A DNA stretch of 64,000 bases from Chionoecetes opilio (taxonomy: Eukaryota; Arthropoda; Malacostraca; Decapoda; Majidae), in the NCBI GenBank assembly GCA_016584305.1, contig JACEEZ010016428.1, forward strand, positions 56,001 to 120,000, written 5' to 3'. Both the position numbers and the translations under genes were made by a program. Under the pieces are notes generated by a model. That model searched no databases. It saw only the letters and a program-made list of their open reading frames with translations, and was not told the origin of the DNA. Positions 21,377 to 32,256 of the stretch are shown here, in pieces. Numbering within the stretch: the stretch's first letter is position 1; the number at the start of each line of letters is the position of its first letter.

Positions 21377-21987
21377 TGCGAGACCTGGGAAGGAAAAAAG
21401 TGCGATATAATAAATGAATTTATTTTATTTACGGGTTTATAGCTAATTTCGAAAATTATAGCCAATGAAATTTTACATTTATTTGCGAAATTCATTACCG
21501 TATGTCATAAAAAACGACCATGGGGACAGTCAGAGAAAAGTTAACCATTTTCTATTTAAACAGAAAGGTAGTGCCTTTTATGAGAACAGATCAGCCAGAA
21601 ACATTTCATGACTTTTGATGTGAAATTAAGGCCAAAATTATTCCTTTTATATTTTTTCCATTTTTTTCCACTTATTCTAATTTCCATTATAGTTCAGTAA
21701 TGCGAACAGATACAACCACGGAGTACTAAATAACATTTTATGCACTCTTAATAAGCTTCAATTGAGTCCAAAACGAGGTCTCTACGACGTCTGGTTTTCT
21801 TCTGCAATTTGTAATTGCCAATTTTAATTGCCCAAATGCCAAATTGCAAAAATTTCGGGGAAAACTTTCCGCTAACGAGTGACCCAACTTACGATTTTTG
21901 GATTCAGCGGCACAAATGCTTAGGATAAGGGGCCCTCAAAAACTTCCTTCACCTAAAGTGAAGCGAATGCCTAAGTGACCCTACTAT

Positions 21988-22520
21988 TGATGAGATGACC
22001 CCCGCCATTGACTGCTTCAAGCATTAGGGTGCATTTTTATTCCTGGCCGAGTTGGTCAATGACGAGCTTCCCACGCGGTTTAAAGCGTTGGAGACTTTGT
22101 TTTGTCATGTCTACAGTTCAAAAGGTCCAAACAACCCTACCATCACTCAGGGGGAGCTGTTTCGGTCAAAGAACTTGGAAGGGGAAATGCTTCCACCAAA
22201 CTCGTGCTGCATTGCTTCCCCATATCATGCGTGCAAACTACATGACAATGCGGGACAAGTCATACCCTGAAAATTGTCTAACCCTTCCTGCAATTTAAAA
22301 AAATGGATGGAATTGGAGAAGGCGTGTATGTCCCACTGAAAATGTCTTGCCCTGCCTGCCCCACAAGCTGTAGTTGAACTCGTCAATGTGGCTGCAAAGT
22401 AGGATGAAAGGGAAATAGGTGTAGCTGCTTGAAAAATGCCTGCCCTGTACTCCTCTCTGTAAATGCTAGGGCAGTGATTGCGCAACGCTATTCGGGAAGA
22501 CATTTCAAATATGGACATTG
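21988..22520 (+). pseudogene. PIN/FEN-like family protein, C-terminal part after the insertion
   Basis: This continues the ORF cut at 18793: DEMTPAIDCFK, then ELVNDELPTRFKALETLFCH, VYSSKGPNNP, ELFRSKNLEGEMLPP. In the next frame it reads TRAALLPHIMRANYMTMRDK, and in others ALPAPQAVVELVN and a decayed Cys cluster. At least two frameshifts and several stops are present. The order matches the family C-terminus after the GISKKSW block, showing that both halves were once one gene. Confidence 0.7.
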
Positions 22521-23299
22521 AGATAACTGATTGATTTTACGTCCATTTTGACAGTATCGCAAATGGGACGTATCGCTAATACTAACGCGTTTTGGGGTTT
22601 GATGGTTGGGCGCAGGGGTGGTAACTCCGCCAGTGGAACTCCACTGTCTGTCTTAAGCCCAGAATAAAGGAGGAAAGACAACCCGGGTTAACATTATTTA
22701 AGTATGCCTACAAAAAACGTGGCATGGAAAAGTACTTAGAACGGCTTTCGAAATAGAAGCAGTGAGAAAACAACGAAAAATAGAGGTTTCGGTTATACCA
22801 AATCTGGACGTGATAGAGAAATTTAGATACGACCTGACATCAGCATCAGCATTCAGTAGGAATCAGTAGTTCACGTGTCTTAACAAAGAGAATGTTGAAA
22901 TTTTGGGTTGCTTAGTGTTACCAGAGACCAATCCTGGGGGTGCCAAAAGGGGAAATGACCCCCCAGAAAGGGGGTGAGGTGTCTGAAAATTGGGACCCCA
23001 TCTTTTTTCTGTTAATCTGATACCTATAGAGCCGAACTGCAAAAAAAATCGATTTTAGCACAAAATCCTACGGGAAACTTTGGCATACCACACTATTAGT
23101 AGGTCCCTTAGGGGCACTGTGCCTATGTCCTCCGACGCCTTTCGGGAGGCGGGGGCGCGCTAGGGGAAACTATCTATAGGTAGGGGGTAGGATGGTCTTG
23201 CTCTCCGAGCAGTCTTGCCTTTTAGGATTTAATTTTTTTCTTTCATTTTTTGTTATATATAGTTTTGTGTATCACCTCTTTCCCACTTACGGAATAAAC

Positions 23300-24130
23300 C
23301 CACCATGGCGCGAGTTAAAATAAAATACGCCAACCCTCACCAACTATTGGAGTTTCCCTCTCCAAGAATTTGGGTCTATGCAACTAAGATCATCAATGTA
23401 ACGAGGGCCATATAGTTCTGACACGCACGGACGATGATCTTAGATAAATCTTTCAAGGACAGTGAAAAGAAGACCTCAGCGGGAGCAACTATGACCCTAT
23501 ATTACCACCAGAACTTAGGGCGAAAGGAACAGGGGCTCGTCTTTAATGTGATGAAAACATATATAACAATACTGAAAAAGAAATAAAGGGAACTCGCGGG
23601 CCAAAAATAGCTGGATAACTGCGGGAATAGATCAATTTTCAAATTCCCAAAAGAACATTATTAAAATATGCTTAAAACCAAACCACCTCATCCACCAAAG
23701 CAACAGAAGCGGGTCTGGTAGCCTTTCAAATGAGCATCCCACCACATTAAATTAAAAAAGAAGTATATTTTTTCCATCACTACATGAAATGAGATGTTAC
23801 CAGCTGGACGACCACTTCACCAGCCAATCCCCAAAGGACAAAAAATTAAAAAATATGTTCAGAATGCAGTAGCACTAAACCCATAACTGGGGGGACTGCA
23901 AAGCTGAAAACAAACTGTGCATTAAACTGCGGGGAGTACACAGACTCAGGCCTACAAATGTCCGGAAAAAAAGAAAATTATAGAAAAAAATAAAGGAAAA
24001 AGAAGGCACTAAAACTCTATAGCCAAGCAACAGAAATTAATAAAACCCCAGCCAAAATAGACATCATTTTAGGCAAAACACGGCAGCTACTATTCTGACC
24101 TGCATGATGCTGCCCACTTAATGAACATGG
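23300..24130 (+). pseudogene. Jockey-like ORF1 (Gag-like) relic
   Basis: The relic opens MARVKIKYANPHQLLEFPSP and later shows an ILKKK basic block and zinc-knuckle remnants (MRCYQLDDHFTSQSPKD, WGDCKAENKLCI). CCHC knuckles downstream of a PRE-like region are usual for Jockey ORF1, an RNA-binding protein. The frame changes repeatedly. Confidence 0.5.
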
Positions 24131-24779
24131 TTAACCCGGGCACATAATAATAAAAAAATAAATAAAATTTTTTAAAAATAACAATCTTCCCAGTATAATT
24201 TACCTGAAAATCCCCTAAGGCTTGACATCGTAAATGCAACAAAGAAAGCTCCGTGGCTAACAGACTAGTGAGATGTAACAGACGGAGAGACAGAGGAGCG
24301 GAGGCAAAAGAAGATAATATGACCAAGGAACCCAACCGTACCAAGATGCCATCGCTGGAGCAGATAAGCGGGATGAACTAAGGCCTGGAGATAATCACCA
24401 GAAAAGGCGAAGGTTGGCCCGCACGAAACCTTTAAAAGGACATGTTGATGAAAGAAATAGAGGAGAAGAGATACAATGGAGGTTTGTCACACAAAATATA
24501 CAGAAGAACAAATACTTACACTAAAAAAATGATGAAATAGACCTAAAAATTTTTGGGCGCATTGCAGATGCCCAAAGCTTTTCAAAAAAATAAGAGGTGG
24601 ATTCACGCAGGAAAGAACTCCTCCACAAGACCAAAGGACAAGGATCAGAAAAAGTTCTAAAAAAAATCATAATGGCACTCACACCTCGCAAAAACACAAG
24701 TATGATGGATAACAAAATAATAGCACAACACAACGTATCCAACTGAGTAAAAAACAGACACTTTCTTACTAACATTTAC

Positions 24780-25440
24780 AGAGTTTATAAACCCCGACAT
24801 TATCCTAATTAATAGTCACGGAATAAACCCAAAATGGTTCACTTAAAACTTTTTTGGCTACACAACACATAAAATAAACTCAAACAACGAATTACATAAA
24901 CGGAACGCTATCTGCTTTAAAAAATCAAACATTATACACAAAATTACAGATGATTTGTTATCCGATATACTGCAAATAACTATAGAAAACAAACACAGGA
25001 CCAAATCTCAATCGCAACAACATACCTCCCCCCGAAAACCCTTACCTCCCCATACCGGACTTTCACAGATTGGCATCAAACACTCCCCCAAACCTACATC
25101 TTAGGAGACCTTAACGCTAAACATAATATCCTAGGGATTTCCTACAATAACACTGTAGGGAAAGGGATTAAAATTTTTAACAGACAACAATAATTATCCC
25201 TTTTTGGTCCCAACTTTCCCACTTTTTTTGCCACAACACTCATTCGACACCTGATATCATATTAAAAAATAATAAAGTCTACCCCAATCATATAAAAGAA
25301 GCTGGGCCAGTCACGTCATCAACCACATACCAATATATTTTACCATCACTGCTCAAGCAATTAAGATACCCACCCCTGTTAAGAACAAAACTTAGAAATG
25401 TCGATTGGGAACTTTTCAACCAAAATATCAAAGAAAAAAT
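24780..25440 (+). pseudogene. Jockey-like ORF2 AP-endonuclease relic
   Basis: The sequence starts NPDIILINSHGIN (the endonuclease opening strand) and contains DDLLSDILQITIENKHRT, YILGDLNAKHNILG (the GD-x-N-A-x-H catalytic motif) and STPDIILKNNKVY near its end, followed by NVDWELFNQNIKEKIQ as the linker to RT. Stops and frame changes make it inactive. Confidence 0.65.
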
Positions 25441-27020
25441 ACAAGTACAAAACAAAAAAAGAAGCTAATAGAGAGGAGATTGATGCATCAATACAAACTT
25501 GGTACATATAAATTTTTAAAATCTATGAGACATACATACCTAAAACCAAAAACAAGATATTCATAAAACAATACTCCCGCAATAAAATCAAGCACTTACA
25601 AAGGTGTCTTAAAAACCTAAGAGATGAAGCGGGGATGCGTGGTTTTGGGCGTATTTAATATATAATTTACAAACACTAAGGAAAATCTAATAGAAGAATG
25701 CAAAGAACCGTATACTAATAACTGGGAAAACAAAATAAATGAACTTAAAACCCTTTTATAAAACCCCCAAAGATTTCTGGGAAAATGTAAAAAAGTTGAG
25801 AGGAAATAAAAACAACACCTCACCATACTTATACATAATAATAAAAGCTCTACACGGAGGAGGGGAAGGAAGAAGTATTTAGGAAGATCTGGGAACGTCT
25901 TTTATATCAGTCCCGAGAAAACAGGAATTTCGACCCAATAATGAAGCTATGGTAGATAATTACATACAGATAATGGGGAAACCCGCAGGCAAGATATGAC
26001 AAGGCTGATATAAACTAGACTTGACGACTCGATTATATCACTGCTAAGATAACAACGAAAATATATAATATCATAAAACAAATTAAAAAAACACACCTGG
26101 TCATAGCCAATAATAAAAAAAATATTGTTAAAAATGCCAGAGGAAGCAATTACAATATACTCGAATTTTAATTCCTCATTATCATTAGGGTATTTTCCTA
26201 CAATTCAAACATGCCAAAATAACACTTATACCTAAAGCAAATAAGACTAGTACAGATCCAATCAATTATAGACCCATTTCATTAACTTGAGGTCCCGGGA
26301 AAATTTAAAGAAAAAATAGTTAACAAAAGACTTAGTAATACCTAGAAACTAAAAATATTCTCCCGGAAACACAGCATGGTTTTTTGAGTATCTAGGGGTA
26401 AAAGACACTGCCTTGGCTGTGACAACAGAAAAAATAGCTGAAGCTCTAGCCAGCAAACAACAATGCTACTTTTGTTTTACGAGACGTATCAAAACCTTTT
26501 GATAAAGTCTGGCACAATGGCCTAAAATATAAGATACTAAAAATAGGGTTGCCAGACTCATTAACAACTAATTTTGCACTTTTTTGGAAAAAAGAACAGG
26601 AAGCATAACTATAAATAACTACAATGGTAATATATCCAGGATTAGAAGCGGAGTGCCTCAGGGCAGCTCCCTTTCACCGACCCTCTACTCACTCTACAAA
26701 TCAGACATTCCAGCACCTTCAGTAGTTGTACTAATTATTTATGCCGATGAATCAACTCAAATTATTACACAACCTAAAAAATCAAGAGATTCATGGCTGC
26801 TAAGGGGATAAGGAGAAATAGAAAGAATCAAAAATTATGAAAAAAAACGGAAAAACCAAACGAACACAACAAAATTTAAAAATTTTCCCAATTGCAGTTA
26901 GGAAAACATACCCTATAAGCATAGAGGGAACAGTTATTCCTTCTCCAGCGAAAGGGAAGTACTAGGATTAAATTTCAACAGAAGAGGTATTTTGAATCAA
27001 GTAAAACATAACAAAAACTA
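25441..27020 (+). pseudogene. Jockey-like reverse transcriptase relic
   Basis: The linker and RT are heavily decayed. Recognisable parts are NYRPISLT-like sequence (about 26270), motif B in IRSGVPQGSSLSPTLYSLYK and motif C as IIYADEST (YADE rather than YADD), both in a 75-residue open frame at 26584-26811. SGVPQGS is characteristic of Jockey-group RTs. The frame ends where the MITE begins. Confidence 0.65.
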
Positions 27021-27030
27021 GGGGGGGGGG

Positions 27031-27123
27031 GGCACTCAGTAGAGCGCATACCTCCCCCGAATATTTTCTCAAATATACGTATATATTAAATATATATATA
27101 TATTATATATATATATATATTAT

Positions 27124-27160
<37 letters not shown>

Positions 27161-27205
27161 CACTCAGTATGACGCATACCTCCGTTATTATATATATATA
27201 TATAT

Positions 27206-27293
<88 letters not shown>

Positions 27294-27540
27294 TCAGTAT
27301 GAGCGCATACCTCCGGGCCCAATATTTCATCAATTGGTTGCCATGGCAAAAGTTGTCAATAGATTTCTCCAAAATTAATCAGTTCTTCCTTATACCAAAT
27401 AGACTTGGTATACTGAGTTTGGTCCAAATCTATTGGTAACTTTTCGAGAAATCCTGTACACTAACCAAACAGACAGACAGACAGACAGACAGAATCGGGG
27501 TGAAAAAATAACCCTCCAACTTCGTTTGGGGGAGGTAATA
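27031..27540. mobile_element. MITE with TACCTCC termini and internal (AT)n
   Basis: The left end (CACTCAGTAGAGCGCATACC, then TCCCCCGAA) and right end (TTCGTTTGGGGGAGGTAATA) are inverted relative to each other over TACCTCCCCC. Two further partial copies of the left end (CACTCAGTAT, GCATACCTCCG) lie at about 27162 and 27290, separated by long (AT)n. A run of ACAG repeats precedes the right end. The Jockey frame is split here and resumes at 27541. Confidence 0.6.
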
Positions 27541-27834
27541 AAGCAGGACAGCACTAACAACTTTAAAAGATTTACAGGATTACCTACTAAATAAAACTAC
27601 ATTTAATAAAAGCTGTATCCTACCAAAGCTGACATATCCAACATATCACTAAACACATTATCCAATCAGCTATGCGTCATTACAAAAGTTCAAAATAAAC
27701 CCTTAAGGTTCGCCTTCGATGAAAATACCCATATGAAAAAACACAGCAGAACTACACCAATTAGGGAAACTGGAAGCAATAACCCCATATTATATGACAG
27801 AGGTCAAAAAACAAAACACAGAATTATAAAAATA
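27541..27834 (+). pseudogene. Jockey-like ORF2 C-terminal part, first half
   Basis: The frame after the MITE reads NFKRFTGLPTK, then SCILPKLTYPTYPLNTLS, VITKVQNKPLRFAFDENTH and RTTPIRETGSNNPI, with KHRIIKI at the break. LPKLTYPTYPL and N-K-x-L-R-F are typical of the region downstream of the RT thumb in Jockey-like ORF2. It is interrupted at 27835 by the Helitron-like array. Confidence 0.65.
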
Positions 27835-28786
27835 CTACCGCAAAGGCCGCCCTCCGGCGGACTTTTTTGGGTAGCTCCTGCGGGAGGGCTATTATGGTGG
27901 GCCTTTGGCCCACCACCTGTGTTTGGTGGGCCTTCGCCCACCAAAAACGGACTCTCCAGATAGCCCCTTCTAACTTTCCTGAAATCACGGATGTAAATGT
28001 ATGTATTCCCCCACCCATTCACTCACCTTCCCATCACCCCCACCCATTCACTCACCCATTTCCCATCACCCCCCACCCATTCACTCACCCATTACCCATC
28101 ACCCCCCACCTATTCCCTCAACCATCACCCATCATCCCCAACCCATCACCCCCCACCCATTCACTCACCCATCACCCCACACCCATTACCCATCACCCCA
28201 CCCATTCACTCACCCATTACCCATCACCCTACATCAAGGTTTCCTCAATTCTCGCAACCCACTTTTTTTCACAATTATCGCTAATAGGCTGCTAAAAAAT
28301 ATATATATAAAAAGTGATCGGATCATCTCATAATTGGGCTTAAAACCTTCCCCTGGTCAACCCGGTTCCAAAAATGTGCCATATGAGGTGATTGCGCCAC
28401 GGGGGGCGGAACCTATACCAGACACACACACACACACACACAGACAGACACACTTTCGCTTATATTTACCATTACCCATCACCCCCCACCTATTCCCTCA
28501 CCCATCACCCATCACCCCCCACCCATTCACTCACCCATCACCCCACACCCATTACCCAACACCCCACCCATTCACTCACCCATTACCCATCACCCTACAT
28601 CAAGGTTTCCTCATTCTCGCAATCCACTTTTTTTTTCCACAATTATCGCTAATAGGCTGCTAAAAAAAAAAAAAAAAAAAAGATCGGATCATCTCATAAT
28701 TGGGCTTAAAACCTTCCCCTGGTCAACCCGGTTCCAAAAATGTGCCATATGAGTTGATTGCGCCACGGGGGGCGGAACCTATACCA

Positions 28787-28830
<44 letters not shown>

Positions 28831-29618
28831 GACAGACAGAGAGACACACTTTTGCTTATATTATTATAGATTACCCATCACCCCCCACCTATTCCCTCAC
28901 CCATCACCCATCACCCCCCACCCATTCACTCACCCATCACCCCACACCCATTACCCATCTACCCATTCACTCACCCATTACCCATCACCATACATCAAGG
29001 CTTCCTTAATTCTCGCAACCTACTTTTGTTTTCACAATTCTTGCTAATAGGCTGCTAAAAAAAAGAAAAAAAAGTGATCGGATCATCTCATAAATGGGCT
29101 TATGACCTTCCCCTGGTCAACCTGATTCCAAAAATGTGCCATATGAGGTGTTTGCGCCACGGGGGCGGAACCTATACCACACACACACACACACACACAC
29201 AGACAGACACACTTTCGTTTTTTATTAATATAGAAGAAGATAGATAGAAGAAGATTACCCATCACCCCCACCTATTCCCTCACCCATCACCCATCACCCC
29301 CCACCCATTCACTCACCCATCACCCCACACCCATTACCCATCACCCCACCCATTCACTCACCCATTACCCATCACCCTACATCAAGGCTTCCTTAATTCT
29401 CGCAACCTACTTTTGTTTTCACAATTCTCGCTAATAGGCTGCTAAAAAAAAGAAAAAAAAAAAGTGATCGGATCATCTCATAAGTGGGCTTATGACCTTC
29501 CCCTGGTCAACCTGATTCCAAAAATGTGCCATATGAGGTGTTTGCGCCACGGGGGGCGGAACCTATACCACACACACACACACACAGACAGACACACTTT
29601 CGCTTTTATTAATATAGA
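27835..29618 (-). mobile_element. Helitron-like array: one 3' end and four tandem 5' modules
   Basis: On the minus strand a single hairpin-bearing 3' end lies at 27835. Four successive modules each end with the element's 5' terminus: CTTTCGCTTATATTT near 28467, TATAGA at 28870, TATAGA near 29234 and 29618. Each module repeats minisatellite, poly-A, AGTGATCGGATCATCTCATA, TGTGCCATATGA, CACGGGGGCGGAACC-like sequence and (CA)n(CAGA)n. Modules 2-4 lack the hairpin end and start inside the minisatellite. The array splits the Jockey frame. Confidence 0.7.
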
Positions 29619-29742
29619 AGAATTACAAGACTCATTATACATGGAAATAATTGCAAACAATGACAACAGGGAACATGGTTGGTTCAGGAAACCAATCACT
29701 CAGCTAAATAAAATAAAACCACACCCAATATACACAGATTGA
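29612..29742 (+). pseudogene. Jockey-like ORF2 extreme C-terminus
   Basis: IEELQDSLYMEIIANNDNRE then HGWFRKPITQLNKIK and PIYTD stop. It completes the frame broken at 27834. It is homologous to the minus-strand fragment at 50419-50640. Confidence 0.65.
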
Positions 29743-29744
29743 TA

Positions 29745-30416
29745 TGAAGGAATTATTAGCTAAATTTTATACTTTATTTATTTACTTTATTATATATATT
29801 TTTATTTTTTCTACTTTTGTCTTCTTCTTTTTTTAGATGCTGATCTGTCTTTTGACAGTCTGGGATGTTAAGAAATAACTTTAAAGGGAGCATAATATGA
29901 TAATAATTAAATAGATATCAATTGATAAAGAGGAAATACAAAAAAGAGACCGACTAACAATAAACTTATAATTAAAAAAAAAAATAGCAAGGCGGTTAGC
30001 CCGCCATCTATCCAATCTTCGACTTTACTTCATACTTTCCTTCACTTATCTTCTTCCTCTTTAATTCTTCTTTCACCCAACCTGTCTATCCCCCACTCAT
30101 TCGCATTCGCATTCGCAGTTCACACACAAAAAAACTTTCTTATTGTCTCGCCGTTTTATGCAAGAAGATAAGAAGATTGTTTAGCGTGCCGCCCTAGTGC
30201 CGCTAACTGAAGAAAGAAGAAAAGAAGACGAAGAAAGAAGACATCTACTCAACGCCCAACGCTAGATTGCCTTACCACCTGCCTCACCACCCTGCCTGTG
30301 CCACACCCTGCACACTAGCCCCCCACTCCTAAGGGGTAGGGGGGTGGGGGACTGACCACATCCCTGTCATTCTTCATATTTCTTCTAATCCCATTTCCAT
30401 ACCCTCCCCACCTAGA
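29745..30416. other. AT-rich 3' flank and TC-rich spacer
   Basis: The first 250 bp are probably the Jockey 3' untranslated region (AATAAACTTATAATTAAAAA near 29960). The rest is pyrimidine-rich sequence with repeated GAAGAAAG words. No gene recognised. Confidence 0.5.
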
Positions 30417-30800
30417 CACAACTACAGTAAAACAGACTGGGATAATTTCACGACCACTATTGAAGAGACTGACTTACGCTACAACTTTGAAGGTAAAACA
30501 CCTGAGACACTTGACCAACAGGCCGAGGGAATCCAAGACACTATCCTGGATGCCGTCAACACCCACTCACCCACAGTACACCACAACATCTACAGGGACT
30601 TCAAGCCCTCACACCGAACACTCAGACTCATCACATGCTGCAGACACCGCTACACACACAACCACAGCTTCGCGTCCAGAGAGTGCTCTGGGATCTCAAT
30701 ATTCTTCGGAGACACATACTTGCCAGCCTACAGGAAGACCACAATGAACACTGGCACAACCTCATACAACGCACCGAATTACACAGAATCACCACTAGGG
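30417..30800 (+). pseudogene. LINE endonuclease-RT linker relic (Jockey-like)
   Basis: The frame reads KTDWDNFTTTIEETDLRYNF, ETLDQQAEGIQDTILDAV, then after a frame change VLWDLNILRRHILASLQED, NEHWHNLIQRTELHRI. The DW..F.......T..E..D......I..A pattern followed by an R-rich helix and W...L is typical of the region just before the RT in Jockey-like LINEs. It stops before any RT motif. Confidence 0.5.
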
Positions 30801-31100
30801 TACGCCGTATAACAAAAATTCTTTTTCTCAACTTTGGCATGCCAATTTCCTATGTAAAATGGAATTCTAAGACGATTTTATCTCTTTCCATTTTTGCATT
30901 TGAGCAATTCTTACTATGCAAAATCGCACTTTTATATTGCACCCTTATCGAATAATGCTTAAATGAGTACGCAGTGTCCGGTTGGTCCTGTTTATTGCAT
31001 CATGCACCAATATGAGTTCCAAATGACTAGCATGGTAAGCTCTTTCTGATCAGTTGGTTCATCAGGCACTAGATCACAGTGTCACAGCCTCTACGTTGGC

Positions 31101-31590
31101 CTAGAACGTGTCCATCATGTCCTTCTTAGACCTGAAGCAGGGCATGGTCTCCCGGTGGTGGGCCCGAGCCCGGATGAACCCGTCTCTGGCCTGCTGCCCC
31201 ACCACTGCTGCCGCAGCCTCTGTCACCTGCTTCAAGACTCTTTCGGTGCTCTGAGTGTGGATAGAGAACTCCGGAACCTTGTACGGTTTGACCAGGATCT
31301 CCTGGATCTGATCCCCGGACAGTGAACAGGTGAATGCCGGCTCGTGCACCTGGCCAGGCTGCCAGCTGATCAGTGTCTGCAAGCTGGTGGCTGACAAGTT
31401 CAGCTTGGGTGTGATGCGAGGTCTTACACTGGTGTCCCCATACTCCTCGCCAGCCCTCAGCTTCAAAATCTGGGTCACGGCGAACCTGCGGTTGTCCTCA
31501 CTCTGACTCGCCATCAGCGAGAGGAGGACACATTCTGAGTGTGCGAACCATGCTCCTGTCCGCACGTAGAAGGTCACAGCTGTTTGGACC
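31101..31590 (-). pseudogene. Repeat-associated protein of unknown function, C-terminal exon
   Basis: This 158-residue frame ends in a stop at 31101. Conserved-looking blocks are NRRFAVTQILKLRAGEEYGD, SVRPRITPKLNLSATSLQTL, HTQSTERVLKQVTEAAAAVV and ARDGFIRARAHHRETMPCF. I recognise it as a type of protein repeated in many arthropod and cnidarian genomes but know no function or name. At about 31590 the minus strand shows a pyrimidine-rich tract and TTTATAG|GTCC, a credible splice acceptor, so the protein probably has upstream exons that I could not identify. Confidence 0.5.
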
Positions 31591-31826
31591 TATAAATATA
31601 TAAGGAAAAATTATACATACCTACGGAATTACACAGAAAATGCATTTTTCTTCATAAAACTAAAGTAAAATTGCACCTAATATGCGTTATATTTGGTAAT
31701 CCAGAAAACAAAGCCTATTCCTTCAAGAAACAAAAATCAGTGGCTGGGCTGCTGTTGCAATTTGTCTGCTATCAGCTTAAATCGAGGCATCAGGCAATTT
31801 TCAAGTGCAAAGGGCATAAGAGGAGG

Positions 31827-32250
31827 GGTGGGGAGGCGGTGGCCAAGTGGTTAACGTCTTGGAGTGCTGAACTCAATGTCCCGAGTTCGAATCCTTCCTG
31901 GGGCAACTCTTTCAAGAGCCTGGTAGGAGAGCAGCAGGTCCCGAGTTCAAGTCTCACCAAGGAGCAACTGTCAAAGCCATCGTCGAGTGACCGAAGCAAC
32001 CCACATGCAGCGTATACCTGTCTGCCGATTGCGAGTGTGACGCTGGACTCTAGGGGCTGCATGCGCCTAACCTGGAAATCAAGAACATCATAGAAAGTGA
32101 GATCTTCACCTGAGACCACAGGTGTCAGTATAAAAATCCAGCCTGCGCCACCAACGGGCGAGTTCGACCAACATCAAGACTCTCCATATGCCTACAGGCG
32201 CTATAGGCTACAACGTAAACAAATAAATAAATAAATAAATAAAATAAAAT
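31827..32250 (+). mobile_element. tRNA-derived SINE with (AAATA)n tail, copy 1
   Basis: The head GGCGGTGGCCAAGTGGTTAA with CCCGAGTTCGAATCC resembles a type-II (Ser/Leu) tRNA. A second B-box-like CCCGAGTTCAAGTC follows. The body of about 300 bp has CGAGTGACCGAAGCAACCC, TGCGCCACCAACGGGCGAG and CTATAGGCTACAA before an AAATA tail. AGGAGG flanks both ends (31821-31826, 32251-32256). Relatives lie at 48298-48687 (minus) and 47054-47392. Confidence 0.75.
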
Positions 32251-32256
32251 AGGAGG

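Larger units (their letters stand above)
18794..21987. mobile_element. Composite TIR element inserted in the nuclease ORF
   Basis: The outer ends are inverted repeats of about 390 bp. The left runs from GTCGGGTCACTTAGG; the right, read from 21987 on the minus strand, starts GTAGGGTCACTTAGG. Shared inner blocks include GTGCCGCTGAATCC, GGGTCACTCGTTAGC and CGTAGAGACCTCGTTTTGG. TA flanks both ends. Within the left arm a complete 600-bp MITE can be seen (18794-19396), whose right end is an inverted copy of the same terminus. The element thus looks like two inverted MITE copies bracketing 2.2 kb of passenger DNA. The nuclease ORF resumes immediately after 21987. Confidence 0.75.
17353..23095 (+). 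mobile_element. TIR element carrying a PIN/FEN-like nuclease-type ORF
   Basis: Terminal inverted repeats of about 170 bp run from TAGTGCGGTATG at 17353 and TAGTGTGGTATG (minus strand) at 23095. They share the inner blocks CCCGTAGGATTTT, TAGGTATCAGATTAACAG and GGGGTCCCAATTTTCAGAC. TTA lies on both outer flanks (17350-17352, 23096-23098). The only gene inside is a long plus-strand ORF of the PIN-like family, cut at 18794 by another element and resuming at about 21990. No DDE transposase is visible. A 3-bp TTA duplication is compatible with PIF/Harbinger-type or other mobilisation. Confidence 0.7.
23290..29744 (+). mobile_element. Decayed Jockey-like LINE with ORF1 and ORF2
   Basis: A long AT-rich relic reads as ORF1 (zinc-knuckle type), then AP endonuclease, RT and the C-terminal domain. 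It is interrupted by a MITE (27031-27540) and a Helitron-like array (27835-29618). The coding frame shifts many times and contains many stops. The final block (REHGWFRKPITQ, HPIYTD stop at 29742) recurs as EHGGFQKPSKK and PYPIFTAN on the minus strand at 50.4 kb, confirming a family. The 5' boundary is estimated. Confidence 0.75.
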
